From: Isoetes taiwanensis
Taxonomy: Eukaryota > Streptophyta > Lycopodiopsida > Isoetales > Isoetaceae
Length of the DNA: 64,000 nucleotides
Direction of reading: 5' to 3'
Assembly (NCBI GenBank): GCA_021234155.1
Contig: JAJEKV010000022.1
Coordinates: 2,106,728-2,170,727 of the forward strand
Translations under genes and position numbers: made by a program
Shown here: positions 37,804-48,628 of the stretch, one piece after another
Numbering within the stretch: the stretch's first letter is position 1
Layout: the number at the start of each line of letters is the position of its first letter
Notes under the pieces: generated by a model
Told to the model about the DNA's origin: nothing
Seen by the model: the letters and a program-made list of their open reading frames with translations, nothing else
The model's database searches: none

Positions 37804-38329
37804 ACGATATTCTTCCCTTTTTTTGGGTTGCCCCTAGGGGGGCAAACCCTCGTTTATGTGGGTTTGTGGGATATACTGAGTATATGCTGGAATATAATCA
37901 GTATATGTTGATGACTGCTAAAAACCCTTTGTTCCCTCAGAAATGCACCCGGCCAGTTGCTGTGGAATCAAGGATGTTCTAGACCGTAACCGGCAGCTCC
38001 AACTGATGAAGTATTTGAGGGCGGCGAAAGTGATGCCGGTTTTGATATCCTTGGATCAATAGAACACCTTAAAGAACCATCAATCTCAAGTAGCATTCAA
38101 AAACCGTGCATGTCCAACAAGTATTCAAAACCAATAGTCCCAATCCAATGCTAGCGTAACCCCCGATCCGATGGGAGGTTCCGTGGAAGAAGAAAGATTA
38201 TTCTCGAGTGTATCTCGCCATCATCTGCGATATCCGCCGCAAAGAAGAATCGGCCAGAGGCATTATCATAGTTTCGTGTTGAATATTAGGGCCCAAACTA
38301 TTCCTTCAAAGTCGAACTTCTTAGTGTTT

Positions 38330-39075
38330 GATACCGCTGTGCTCCAAACCAAGATTTTGCAATAGGAAAGCCGGTAATGTTTACGTATGATCTCGATACA
38401 AAATCCGAGGATTTACTTTACGAAAGTGCACATGCATTGCTTAACAAGGATACCGGGTTGGAAGGGGAGGATTTGAATTGTGTATAAGGCTCACGCCTCG
38501 ATGGAGAAGTATTTGCAAAGTGAAAAAGCTCAGGCGCCGTGTTTGGTAAATACAATGTAGAATTCGAAGGGAAGTTCAAGTTCTAGGTAAAATTCAAGAT
38601 CCCAATTTGGTGTCATTGCGTGGTTACTATTGGACATCCTAGGGTTTGTTGCTCATATATAAATATGACCCTAATGGAAACTTATACGCTAGATTGCATG
38701 AATGTGCATTCACGGGTGTTCCTCCACTTACTTGGCAAGAAAGATTTAAGATAATTTGGTACAAAGACTTGGCCTTCGTCATCTTCATCATGGATGCCAA
38801 CCTCAAGTTATACATTATGATTTAAAATCTAGTAATATTTTGCTAGACAATAACCATAATGCCCTCATTTCTGATTATGGCCATCTATGGCAGAAGTTGT
38901 GCAGATTCTAGAGCTTATCAAGCCTCTTTGTGACCTCAAGGATAGCCTATCGGAGAGGTCATCGGATCCAGAAAACAACCCGGAAGACTCGCTCTTGGGG
39001 TTTGTAAAATTAAATATTGGATACCTATTGAGCTATGCAGGACTCTATTCCGTGATGGAGAGAGCAGCCTCCTGA
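38330..39075 (+). pseudogene. LRR receptor-like kinase pseudogene with internal deletion
   Basis: Across frames the sequence reads YDLDTKSEDLLYESAHALLN, typical of the N-terminal kinase approach in LRR-RLKs. It continues with [20 protein letters not shown] and NILLD at 38,779-38,850 (catalytic loop), then ISDYG. The next codons jump directly at 38,887 to [17 protein letters not shown], the C-terminal end that normally follows subdomain XI. The activation segment and subdomains VIII to X are therefore missing. In the H-R-D position it has HYD, as in non-RD or atypical RLKs. Several frameshifts and stops make it a pseudogene. The missing block is too long for ordinary base-calling error and reflects a deletion. 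Confidence 0.75.
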
Positions 39076-39498
39076 CGTAATTGAGAGTCCCGCTTTTTAA
39101 TGCATCGTCTGTTTAATTTTCTTCCATATACGGATGCATCTATATTTTTTGAAGTATTCTGGTGTTTGCTTGGTCTTCTTCATGCTAAAGCTTCTAGTGC
39201 TTCAAATAGACAAAGAGGAAGCCTCCACTAACCTGCAGATGCCTTCCTTTAAACATAATCAAAGTTGCAATATATCTTCTAATGGACTCAAAGTGGACTT
39301 CTTTGGAATCTTTCAGGATTGACCCACAAATAGTAATATTCTTTTTTGCTAAAAGACATGTGGTAGAGATTTGTATTATCTAGCTTTGAAATCTCCCCAT
39401 TCTGTCATTGCTTATCATTAGATTGTGAAAGAATAAATAGAACATGGAAAGAAGAATGGAAGCCAAAATGCGCTTGTTCCAAGTGTAAATCAATTAAT
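39076..39498. other. No gene seen
   Basis: This is 3' flank of the kinase relic. Open frame 39,134-39,322 has no familiar motif. Confidence 0.4.
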
Positions 39499-39712
39499 AT
39501 AACCCATTTCTGTGCGGAGAGTTGGTTGTTAGCCCACAGCAGAAGGCATTCTACCTAATAAAGCAGAAACTTCAGATCCTGCTTGAATGAAACGAAAGAT
39601 ATTGTCAATGAATAGAAGTACGTCTTGCTTATTAACATCTCGAAAATATTCGGCCATGGTTAGAGCGGTTAAACCAACTCTCATACGATCTCCTAGTGAT
39701 TCATTCATCTAA
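39499..39712 (-). pseudogene. atpB: Plastid atpB fragment in nuclear DNA (NUPT)
   Basis: The minus strand encodes [18 protein letters not shown], then [13 protein letters not shown] and [18 protein letters not shown]. This is the central part of chloroplast ATP synthase beta near the Walker B/DELSEED-proximal region. The [11 protein letters not shown] form is plastid-like rather than mitochondrial. It has one in-frame stop (G-stop-QPTL) and amino-acid changes. Only about 70 codons are present, with no atpB promoter or neighbouring plastid genes, so it is a short plastid-to-nucleus transfer. Confidence 0.88.
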
Positions 39713-40262
39713 AGATGCAAGAAAATATGAGGACTCGATTAAGAATGGTTCAATACTATGCCGAACCAAAATTAACTGATACCAACCAAGTTAAACATGC
39801 ATATTAGAAATGGGATTACTACATCATCAAGGCACTTATTCGAAATGGGATTGTTATATTACCAAAGCACGAATTGGTCTTTTTGTACCATTGGGTACTC
39901 TATTCTTAATATTTGAATGCATTCACTAAGAAAATGAAAGCACGTATTCATACCGGCCCTGTACAATTTCCATTACTAATATAACTACAAAAAGCATTCT
40001 TCATAAATGGCTAATATGTTTTAGACAAAGATCATAATCACGTCAATCCTAATTGGTCTAAGTACTGAGCTTTGCAAGCCTCTTCTTGGTCCATGTACAA
40101 TTCATAAACAAAACAACACAAAACAAAACCCCACGTTCAAACCATTAATAAGTCCCGACACATAAAATGACCCAACAAGAACCATGAAAACGAAACGACA
40201 ACAAGAAACATGAAAACACATTCTCGGGCCACCGTAGGGCAACCCTCCGTGCGCAGCACCTT
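39713..40262. other. No gene seen; possible retroelement end
   Basis: AT-rich. At 40,225-40,265 a GGGCAACCCTCC...CACCTTG stretch resembles, in inverse sense, 8,881-8,910. Confidence 0.4.
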
Positions 40263-40612
40263 GTTTTCAATTAATTATTAGTTACGTTAAGGATTCAAGT
40301 GAGCATAAAATTTATAAGTTACAAACACAGTTTTGGAGCATACATTTATATGTTCCCTATTTTAGTTCTAGGTGTTTTTCAATCTTGTGGTTTGGGTTGA
40401 TTGATTCTGGGCATATTCTGGGTTTCGAAAGCCAATCTTACATTGGAAAGCTTTTGTGAACTTTACAATTGAACTTGATGAGGAACAATCCTCTAGTATA
40501 TTATTGTCCTTAAATAAATTAATGTTAGGAAGTCCTTATATCCTTATTTGACAATAAAATCTTCCTCAAGGTTCTTATTTGACACCTAGTGTTAAATAAT
40601 TGACACCTAGGT
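40263..40612 (+). repeat. Repeat Z, left copy
   Basis: It matches 53,598-53,765 plus 54,110-54,296 (shared AGTTACGTTAAGGATTCAAG and TTTACAATTGAACTTGATGA). Z thus flanks the interrupted 1.6-kb repeat on both sides in the same orientation. The right copy has an extra block of about 345 bp. Confidence 0.88.
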
Positions 40613-40910
40613 TCTGTAATAGGAGATAGCAAGTTTGAATTTACTTATGCAACCATCTATTGTTCAATTTCTGCCCTAATGTACAAACAGCCCCATTCGG
40701 ATCTGTTACTAAGCACACAACCTGGATATTGCTTTGCAACAAACCTATTCAAGAAAGGACCTTTTACCGACATGCAAAAAAACATTGTCGATATATTAAA
40801 CAATGAAGGCTAAAATTAATTCATGGTGGTTAGGCTTTAATCCATGGAAGCAACTGCAACATTTATTAATATTGTCGAATTGTTGAAAACCCTTAAAATG
40901 AAATTTTTCA
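40613..40910 (+). repeat. 1.6-kb repeat, second copy, left part
   Basis: It matches 36,218-36,524 almost base for base. It stops at TTTTTCA, exactly where element A begins. Confidence 0.93.
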
Positions 40911-40939
40911 TTAGGGTGGATTTGGGGTCTCAAAATGGC
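40911..40939 (+). repeat. Element A left TIR
   Basis: 29 bp, inverted match to 47,914-47,942 with one substitution. Confidence 0.93.
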
Positions 40940-41500
40940 CTCCTATGAGCCATTCCACGTCATATTTCCACTCCTTTTTTCTCATGCCACCTAGGATACC
41001 GAACTCTCATCATTACGGATTTACTTGGAATATTCTCCCGGAATAAGGGGGATTGCACATTCATGGCGCCATATGTATTTAATTCTGTTGGTTGTCAGAC
41101 AGACTGATGCAACACGTGGCGCTTCTAAAAAGCCACTTGCATTATACATACTGACAACTCATGACAGTGTCTCTTGGTCTGTCAGATACCAAGCGTGCGC
41201 GTCACCGATTCTTGTCTTGCGCTATTTTCATTTAGAGGCCATGGCCATACAAGCTTCCCGCCTTCTACATTTCAAAATTTGAATGTGTAGGTTGAAGCTT
41301 TGTATCAGACTTTCATTTCGAGGCGCTGCGGCTGCGCCTTAACCGGGATCTTTACTTCATCCCAATACAGGCTTCCCGCCCCCTACAATTCGAAATTTGA
41401 ATTTGCTTAATGTATAAAAGCATGGATTGTAGGAGAATGGACTTTTCGATTTCCATACACGTTGCAAATTTCAAAAACGAGGTTAGTACGGACGTTCGGC

Positions 41501-41561
41501 TCACACGAAGCGAATTGTGCTGGGGCATACAAATTGTACACCTTCATTTCGCGCCGTGCGA
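41501..41561. repeat. Paired 14-bp motif, copy 1 (element A left part)
   Basis: TCACACGAAGCGAA (41,501-41,514) faces TTCGCGCCGTGCGA (41,548-41,561), 33 bp apart. The arms are imperfectly complementary and could pair. It lies 590 bp inside the left end of element A. Confidence 0.8.
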
Positions 41562-41851
41562 TCCACGCAATATGGAAGCTCCAAATGATGTGTGGATAAG
41601 GATCCAACTTACTCACGAATATTTTCCAGTCTTCAATCGCAAAAAATGAGGTCTAAAAAATAAGAACTTAGACCTCGACGTGTTGCATCTTGCAGGCTCA
41701 AAAAGTGTCGATATCTGGGCGGATGGCAGTTTATATCCATTGGATCCGTTGAGTGGCAAGAAACCGTCATTTCGGGACGTTTCAAGTTTAGTCCGATTTT
41801 GTGGTGACGGTAACTCTGGCCTCCTGGGATATTGTGAGAGATTGAGAGAGG

Positions 41852-44205
41852 ATGAAGGCATTCAGAATCGAATACATGTCCCTTGAAATGAGCTGCTTCC
41901 GATTGTCACAAGAGAATTGTAACTTAAACCAACAGCTCTTTTTTCTCTCGCTTCATTACTCCACTGTAATGAAGGAAAGGAATGACGGCTTGGGGAGGGA
42001 AACTTCTTTGAGATACGAAGTGGAAAAGTCCAAATTGGCAATAGGGCAGCTGCAAGAAAATATCCAAGAGCTTGAAAGAGCAAACTTTGGGCTTCAATGT
42101 AGGTTAAAGAATTTGAAGAAAACTCCCCTTGGCTTGCGAGAAAGGAAGAAGCACTTTCGACCGTTGGATCAGGTGCATTTAGACGCAGGGTCACGGCCAC
42201 AAGGTCCGTTTACAACACTAGCAAATGCCAATCAAGATCTGGGAAAGCTAGAATCAATCTTGGTTACGTAGTGAAGTACTTAGCGACAAACAGGGAGATA
42301 GTGGACATGATTTGTCAGCCCTACAACTCTTCTCTCAAGAAGATGTATTGGAAATGGTACTAGGAGAGATCTACAAGAAGCTAGAAGCGACAGATGTACA
42401 GACTATTTGTGACGATGTAGGCATCAGTAGGCTTGGTTACCATTCTCTATTCAAGCCATTCCACGAAGCGTTGAGAAGAATGGGCACAAAAAAAATATTC
42501 GCTCCACGTCTACAAATTGTTGAGAATACAAGGGTTACTAGGACAAAGATGGTGTATGCCATATTAGGAGAGATGCACCACGTTGAATGTGTTGGTCCTG
42601 CCATAGCCATAAAAGATAAGAATAGCAAGGGTTGTTGTGATATAGTTGGAATGAATGAACGCAATAATCTTTGGGTTGACCTGGGTAGTCTCTTACAATT
42701 CCTTGTCAAATATTATAACTTAACAGTTGCAGAAACTAATGGTGAGATTGAAGTTTGCATAAAATTGGATGAAATGGAATTGACCAAGTTTGAGAAGTAT
42801 GAGAGGGTATCCGTTGTCATCATGAATAGAGCAATTGAGAATGCAATTGCACATGCTAAATCAAAGAGCAACAAGAATAATAAAAAAAGATGTAGAGGTG
42901 ACGGACGAGGAGAAGAAGCGTGCCGAAAAATGGTTCTCATGTCAATCTGAAGATGACACCTAGTGGTTAGGTCTCTTTAAAGTTCAGAAAGAAACCCACG
43001 AGGTATTGAAATGGGTGTTCAATCAAACTGACATCCCGAGTCTAATATCTAGATTCGAGGGAGGGGAAAAATTGCAAGTAGATCACTATGGATCTTACAA
43101 AGTAATTTTTCACTTGGCATCTGATTTAAAAACTGAGAAAGCAATGCACAACATAAGTGGAGGAGGACAAGGAACATGCAAAAGTTGTCTATACTGCAAT
43201 CATGCAAGGAAGTCAAGTACTGGAAAGACTGTTTCAACCTTGTCCCTTAACCAAGCAAATGCTCCTAATAGAGGAGAAGAAGATCCCAAGTTCCATGGCA
43301 TTTTTCCCATTCCATTAGAGAGGGTTCATATCTGCACTTTGCACGGCTTTGTGAGAATCATCGACAAGATGATATTTTTGAGCTGCAGATTCGTGTGGAA
43401 CATTTCAGACAAGAAGAGAAGAGAGGAAGGAATTCGTGGAGTTGAACATGTTCTATCAGAAGCAGGTTTGCATGGTGGCAATGTAAGATTAGAGCTCGAT
43501 GAGAAACGGGCAGGAAGAACAAGTGTGCCTCGTAAGGTGTCAATTGGAGGGGTGAAAGCTCGACGTTTCATAAAAAAATCATAGAGAGGCTCTGAACGGA
43601 AACCAGATGGGAGAAAAGGTCTATGAATTTGGAAAATTGCTGGTTGATGCGGAGCAGGACCGCACAGATGGCGGTCGTTCGGCATTGAGGAAAAAAAAAG
43701 CATGGGATGCATTGTTGAATTGTTCCCATACATTCAGAGAATGGACCTCACAAGAGAAGATGCAGAAATGTTCGTGCAAGTGAATAACAAATTTATTAGG
43801 GCTTACATAGACGCATGGGGAGAGAGTGAAGTCACGCACTACTTGCACATATTTTGGGCTTATGCACCTTGGTTTTTTAGGAAGTATGGAAGCCTAGCAG
43901 TGTGGAGTGCACAAGGCATGGAGAAGTCGCATAAACAAGCTAAAATAGCCTTTCATCGTAACACTCAAAGAGGGGGTGAAAATGTGGGAACCAACCCTCT
44001 AAGACAGATGACAGAGTGGTTTTATAGAAGAGTGATGGCTAAATACGACAAGAAGGTCGCTTTAAGGAGCAACCCAGAAGTGGTAAACACCATTGGCATA
44101 ATGCTGAAGAGAAAACAGAACCTTGCTTGGCAAAATTCTAGGGCCCCACTAGCATCGCAACAGTGGAGATCTAAGAGACAAAGAATCGGTAAAGTATACT
44201 TGTAA
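41852..44205 (+). pseudogene. Transposase-like gene of element A, frameshifted
   Basis: Pieces in order: a coiled-coil-prone N part (41,852-42,271), then 42,255-42,950, 43,006-43,584 and 43,702-44,205. Notable motifs are IKLDEMELTKFEKYERVSVV, a CxxCLYC zinc-like pair near 43,178-43,197, LERVHICTLHGFVRIIDKM near 43,316, and AYAPWFFRKYGSLAVWSAQG followed by MEKSHKQAK near 43,858-43,945. A first Asp in a beta-strand context, a CxxC insertion and a late Glu before SHKQ suggest an RNase H-fold DDE enzyme, but this is inference. Frame breaks occur at an A7 run (about 42,884), near 43,580 and near 43,715, with one in-frame TAG at about 42,960. The pieces join sensibly if these are corrected. It resembles uncharacterised transposase-like proteins I know from invertebrates, and I cannot name the family. 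Confidence 0.6.
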
Positions 44206-44217
44206 TGTGTAGCATGT

Positions 44218-44353
44218 TCACACGACGCGAAGTACTTGCCTCCAACCTTGTTTGCACAACTGTAGCTTCGCGTCGTGTGATCTTATTTGGATCATACGGC
44301 ATGAACAATGAAGTTCGCTATTGCTTGCATTTATGTGGCTTCGCGTCGTGTGA
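44218..44353. repeat. Paired 14-bp motif, copy 2, with an extra third arm
   Basis: TCACACGACGCGAA (44,218-44,231) faces a perfect complement TTCGCGTCGTGTGA (44,267-44,280), 35 bp apart. A third perfect arm lies at 44,340-44,353. The block sits between the stop of the transposase-like gene and the stop of the convergent coiled-coil gene. Confidence 0.9.
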
Positions 44354-44436
44354 AGCTTTACAAGATAATAATAAAAACAGGTTACGTTTCATTAAAGTTG
44401 TGAAAATTGTTACATTGAAAAACAAAATTCAACGAC

Positions 44437-44916
44437 TCATTGTTGCTCCAGTGCGAGCTCTTCTTCATTATCTTCATCATCATCATCAGCTTCGTCCTCG
44501 TCTTCGTCTTCGTCTCTTCTCCTCAAGCCAGCAATCACCCTATCCAAACGTTCCTCCAATCTGTCCACCATCTCTTTGTACATGTCCCGCTCCTGTCCCA
44601 ATACCACAACGTGTTCTTCTGCCTGAATTAGCAACCTCGTTGCCGTCATAACCACCTCCTCAGTGCAGTTGTTGGGGCATAACCTTTCCCTCCTATCCAG
44701 CCTTCTATTCAACCGTCTGATATGCCTCTCCTGGCTACGAAGCATGAGAAGGTTGAATTCATTCTCTTCTTCTTTCTGCTGAATTGTAACGGCATTTTCC
44801 TTTAGAAGATCGTCTTGCTCCTTCAACTTCTTCATTAGAACACCCAACACTATGTCAGAAGGGAGTTCGGGCCTCGGGCATTTTCCCTTATCAGCGGTTG
44901 AGGATGTGGCGGCCAT
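44437..44916 (-). CDS. Coiled-coil acidic-tail protein of element A
   Basis: An intact 159-codon frame on the minus strand; the ATG at 44,916 is the first methionine. The N-terminus is short and polar (MAATSSTADKGK). The middle is rich in K/E/R/Q heptads (KKLKEQDDLLKENAVTIQQK; HIRRLNRRLDRRERL) and likely forms a coiled coil. The tail has a long D/E run. It converges with the transposase-like gene, with 231 bp between their stops, and three paired-motif arms lie in that gap. An accessory DNA- or transposase-binding role is possible by analogy with two-gene transposons, but nothing in the sequence proves it. Unlike its neighbours it has no frame break. Confidence 0.6.
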   Translation of the reverse strand: MAATSSTADKGKCPRPELPSDIVLGVLMKKLKEQDDLLKENAVTIQQKEEENEFNLLMLRSQERHIRRLNRRLDRRERLCPNNCTEEVVMTATRLLIQAEEHVVVLGQERDMYKEMVDRLEERLDRVIAGLRRRDEDEDEDEADDDDEDNEEELALEQQ

Positions 44917-46390
44917 AGATGACAAATGGGAGGGACGCCCGGGGGGTTCACCTAGATTATGGGGTATGAAACATGTGAGTGCACCAAATGGGTTTTTTTA
45001 TTGCCTCTCTGGTACCGTATACGTAAGAAAAATATAAGGTTTTTATAGTTTGAATGTCGTACGGATACCAAAGGGAGTGTGGTGGTACCAGTGTTCGATT
45101 CGTATTCATACTGTAAGGGTCTGTCATTTTTGGTGAAGTTCTATTGTTGGGGATTCTGTGATAATATAAAATAATAAAGATATCATATATATATGGAAGG
45201 GGTTGTCAAGTAAAATTGCTTTGGGCAAGTAATTATATGATATGGGCTGCATTCTTTTACAAATAATGTAGTCGTATACAAAGGGTTTTCCATATGGAAC
45301 TGTCGTATACAATGGGTTTTTTGGCAACCTAAGGAACGCACATGGCATGTATACCTATAATAGAGGTGAATCCCCCGGGGAGGGACGTTAAGATTATAGA
45401 AGTGAAGGGAGCAAAGACTCTAACCGGCGGAAGGAGCACAATGCAAGGACCTCAATTTATACATATTAGCGCTTGAACATGTTAAATACAGACGGCTGCT
45501 GTCGCATGTGTCGAGTGGATTCTGTCGGCTGTCCACTAGAACACATTAATAACTGTATCACACCACGCGAAATCTGCACACGCGCTTTAAAAGCTTATGA
45601 AGGGTTTCGCTTCGTGTGATCTATCTTGTCATTCTCTCTACCACGAATATTGAAAATTAAAAATAGGAAACGCAATACTTTTTCCATTGCGAAACAAAAT
45701 AATTACAAACACCCTGCCTCACGCAATCACACCTCTTACCCGTCTACTCCTTTTCAAGCCTGGAAAAAGAGCAATCATTAATACAATAACCTAAAGTAGC
45801 TATAAAGCACTATCTGCAATTCAATAACTAAAGATCTGCCTTAGGATCCAGACTAAGAAGCTCTAACCATCAGGAAGCCACGTTAAAAGATCATGGTTCA
45901 AAATGGAAAGAAGATTGGAATCTAGATTGAAAGATTCAAGAAGGCAAAAACACATGTTTTAGAGAACAAATACGTGGAAAAACTCCTTTCCTCCTTGACT
46001 TGCCTTATATTGCAGAAAAACAGTTCTTGTAACCCTGCATCTATGTATTTTCAGAGACAAACAAAAATGAGAAAGCGAGATGCCAAAAAAAGATGAGTAC
46101 CTCGTTGCTAACGTCGCTGGCTATCTTAGTTTCTTCCATACAGGCCAAGCCATAAGTTATCGGCGTGCCAAAACCCATAGGGCTTACAAAAGATCCCAAA
46201 TACAAGCTCTGACCACCATAGCCGAGTGCTAAGACCCGCTGCTATAAGCTTGGAATTCGATCCGAAGGAAAACCCTTAAGCCCTCTTTTTTTTTCTGGAT
46301 TGATCTTTGCCGTCCGTTCAAAAAGGCAATCAACGTGGGCCACCCGATCTAGGGCGCGATGCACTACACACTTACAGCAAAACATTATAA
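44917..46390. other. Element A interior without a recognised gene
   Basis: It holds the upstream flank of the coiled-coil gene and paired-motif copy 3. TATCATATATATATGG lies at 45,180-45,196. No coding sequence is recognised. Confidence 0.45.
45558..45619. repeat. Paired 14-bp motif, copy 3
   Basis: TCACACCACGCGAA (45,558-45,571) faces TTCGCTTCGTGTGA (45,606-45,619), 34 bp apart. It is about 640 bp upstream of the coiled-coil gene start. Confidence 0.85.
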
Positions 46391-47576
46391 TATAGGATGG
46401 AAGTCGTTAGCAATCTCCTCTGTCTCCATTAGCACTCTTAGCTCTGATAATGGCCATTCGATTTCCATGGTGATTGTATAAATGACTTCCTCCCCTCGCC
46501 ATACTCGAATATCTACTGCATTGGAGTATCTGTTATGGTCCTCAAACGGCTCCCAAAAAGTTGTGCAGCCTCTCTTTTTCTGTTTCCTTCGTTCTAGTTG
46601 ACAATTAACGTATAAAAGTATCTGAACTTAAAGGAGGACTTAACTACGCGGCACTCTGTTAGTTGACCGGATGATTCGTGGAATCGAACATCCCAGGTCG
46701 GAACAAAAAATAAGCCATCCACAAAATCGGCAGGGGGGAGAAAGCACGTATATGTCTTTGAGCTTTTGAACTTCCACGCCATCCGAATATGTTAGCAAAT
46801 ACCTCAAACGGTGTGAAGATTTTGAAACTCATCCTCACGCCCGCTTTTTCGGACATTCCCGCTTGCACCTCGCCGCCCAAGCATTTCTTCATTGCAATTA
46901 CATTGTTCTCATTAGTCTGTGGCTTACAAAGTTCACTTATAAGGGGGCAATTCAACCGGCCTCAAGCTCGGTTTCCTGACCTTTACGTTGTAATCATGTC
47001 CGTAAAACCAGATGCCTATACCCCGCAAGATCACGGCATCCATACCTTGGAAAAGGACAATTCCGATGTCTATGTGATACACGACAAGGACACTACTAAT
47101 GCTTTCGGCCGGAACGACATCCACGACGTCTGATAAACATAAACCTGCACAATAAATTTGTTTGTAAACACGTGTCAACGAAAGAAATAAAAAGATAAGG
47201 AGATCACACGACGCGAAACTGTCTCTATGCGATTCATTCGTTGTACAATGCACGCCTTCGGCGCCGTGTGATTCGATTAAGGTGGTTACTATTTGCGTGC
47301 AATGGTGGAGATTAGCTCTTTGGCCATATCAGAAGGGGTATATGCATGTCGTATTGTTATACTTTCCACTTTCCGGCCGCTAGAATTCAACTTGAACTCT
47401 TTTATCCTACCTATCCAATGTGTCCGCACGTCTAATCGTCTTTGTCGCTTAACTCTATGCTCGCCCCTCGTTGATGGCAGCATACTCACCCACAAACCTA
47501 TTGAGACAAAACCTCCCACTACTTCACCTTGGGAGTTCTGTAAATGGGGCAAGAACACAGAAATTATAGGAGACAT
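46391..47576 (-). pseudogene. Decayed minus-strand coding locus in element A, unrecognised
   Basis: Several overlapping minus-strand frames read like protein: 47,289-47,576 (RLDVRTHWIGRIKEFKLNSS), then after an intron-like stretch with TTATCAG at about 47,133 a frame with FQGMDAVILRGIGIWFYGHD. Next come AWKFKSSKTYTCFLPPADFV (to 46,594) and, in another frame, QKKRGCTTFWEPFEDHNRYS with TMEIEWPLSELRVLMETEEI ending near 46,391. Together they suggest one or two genes with introns or frameshifts. I recognise no domain. Confidence 0.4.
47204..47271. repeat. Paired 14-bp motif, copy 4 (element A right part)
   Basis: TCACACGACGCGAA (47,204-47,217) faces TTCGGCGCCGTGTGA (47,257-47,271), 39 bp apart, with one extra G in the right arm. 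It lies 671 bp inside the right end of element A, similar to the distance of copy 1 from the left end. Confidence 0.85.
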
Positions 47577-47913
47577 GGATTGCAGATGAGGAGTGAAGGC
47601 GGAGAGGATGCACATAGAGGCGCCAGAGTGACAGTACAGAAGTTTGGCGCCAAAATTTGACTAGGGAGGTGACGCTGACAGTAGGCAGTCAAAGTTGCCA
47701 TTATTTTGGGCAGTGAAGTGACTCCCGAAAAATACGGGCCATTAAAATGGTTGCAACAAAAGCGCAGGCATCCCCTATGAAAATACGCCATGTGGATGCC
47801 AAGTAAGCCTGCTCATCCTTCTACTTGCCAACTAATACTGACTTTCGTAAAAAAGGCACAAACCTGATTGGTCGTGGCGAATCTGATGTAGAAATCTTTA
47901 ACCCAAGATATGA

Positions 47914-47942
47914 GCCATTTTGAGACCCCAAATCCGCCCTAA
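47914..47942 (-). repeat. Element A right TIR
   Basis: 29 bp, inverted match to 40,911-40,939 with one substitution. Confidence 0.93.
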
Positions 47943-47945
47943 TGC

Positions 47946-47992
47946 AACAAAGTTTAAAATGAAACGCACTTATTTGCTCCAAACGCACTTTA
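47946..47992 (+). repeat. Element B left TIR
   Basis: It matches the reverse complement of the right end over about 35 bp, then more loosely. Confidence 0.82.
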
Positions 47993-48628
47993 AAAGGAAT
48001 CTTTGAAAGATTCCCTAAAATTCCCTCAAAAGGTCCCTTTTCGAGGTAAATTTGTGACAAGTGTGACAATTTGAATATTTTAGGTACTACTTTTGAGGGG
48101 CTAATTCAACTTAGCTTCCATGCAAAATTGTTTGGTACCCCTTTTTAGCCCCGTAGTTTAGCATGAAAAATAGTAGCAATTTTAGAGACTAAAAAAATAG
48201 ACATTGAATAAAACATCAAGTGCATTAGAGCGACAAAAAGGCACTGCATTTAAAGTTTTTGAAATCACTACAAATTTTTGAACAAAATTGAAAAAAATGT
48301 GTAGATTTTTCATTTTGAACAAAGTTACACTGCGGCTAATTCAGAATGCATGTTGTCGTCTGACATGTTGAGACCATGGTCACTAGAGCTATTCGTGTCC
48401 TCTGCCAATGAGTATACGTTCCTCAGCATTGTCTACCAATGAAACCGCAACCCGCATGCTAACCTCAGTATCGTTTGAGTCACAACATGCAACTTGTTAG
48501 CTTCGCCTTAGAGTTACTCCAAAATGTAATCATACAACGTGGCCAGGTAATCATACAACATGGTTGTTTCATAAAAGGTGTTTTTTAGTGTTAGTTCGAA
48601 AGCTTTAATGTTCCCCACGTTATTGGAT

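Larger units (their letters stand above)
40911..47942. mobile_element. Element A: 7.0-kb TIR DNA transposon with an unusual transposase
   Basis: The left end (TTAGGGTGGATTTGGGGTCTC) and right end (GAGACCCCAAATCCGCCCTAA) form 29-bp inverted repeats with one mismatch. The sister copy of the host repeat lacks it, giving the left junction to the base. Inside are a plus-strand transposase-like gene, a convergent minus-strand coiled-coil gene, a decayed minus-strand locus near the right end, and four paired-motif structures. No clear target duplication was found: the left flank ends TTCA and the right flank begins TGCA, at best one mismatch over 4 bp. Element B abuts its right end. The superfamily is not assigned. 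Confidence 0.85.

Noticed and set aside
41410-41649. Plus-strand frame in the left part of element A
   Set aside because: It spans paired-motif copy 1, has no convincing ATG context and no homology I recognise; kept only as part of the element.
44205-44651. Plus-strand 148-codon frame after the transposase-like gene
   Set aside because: It overlaps the coiled-coil gene in antisense, and its HHHH/RLRLRL runs are the shadow of the D/E tail.
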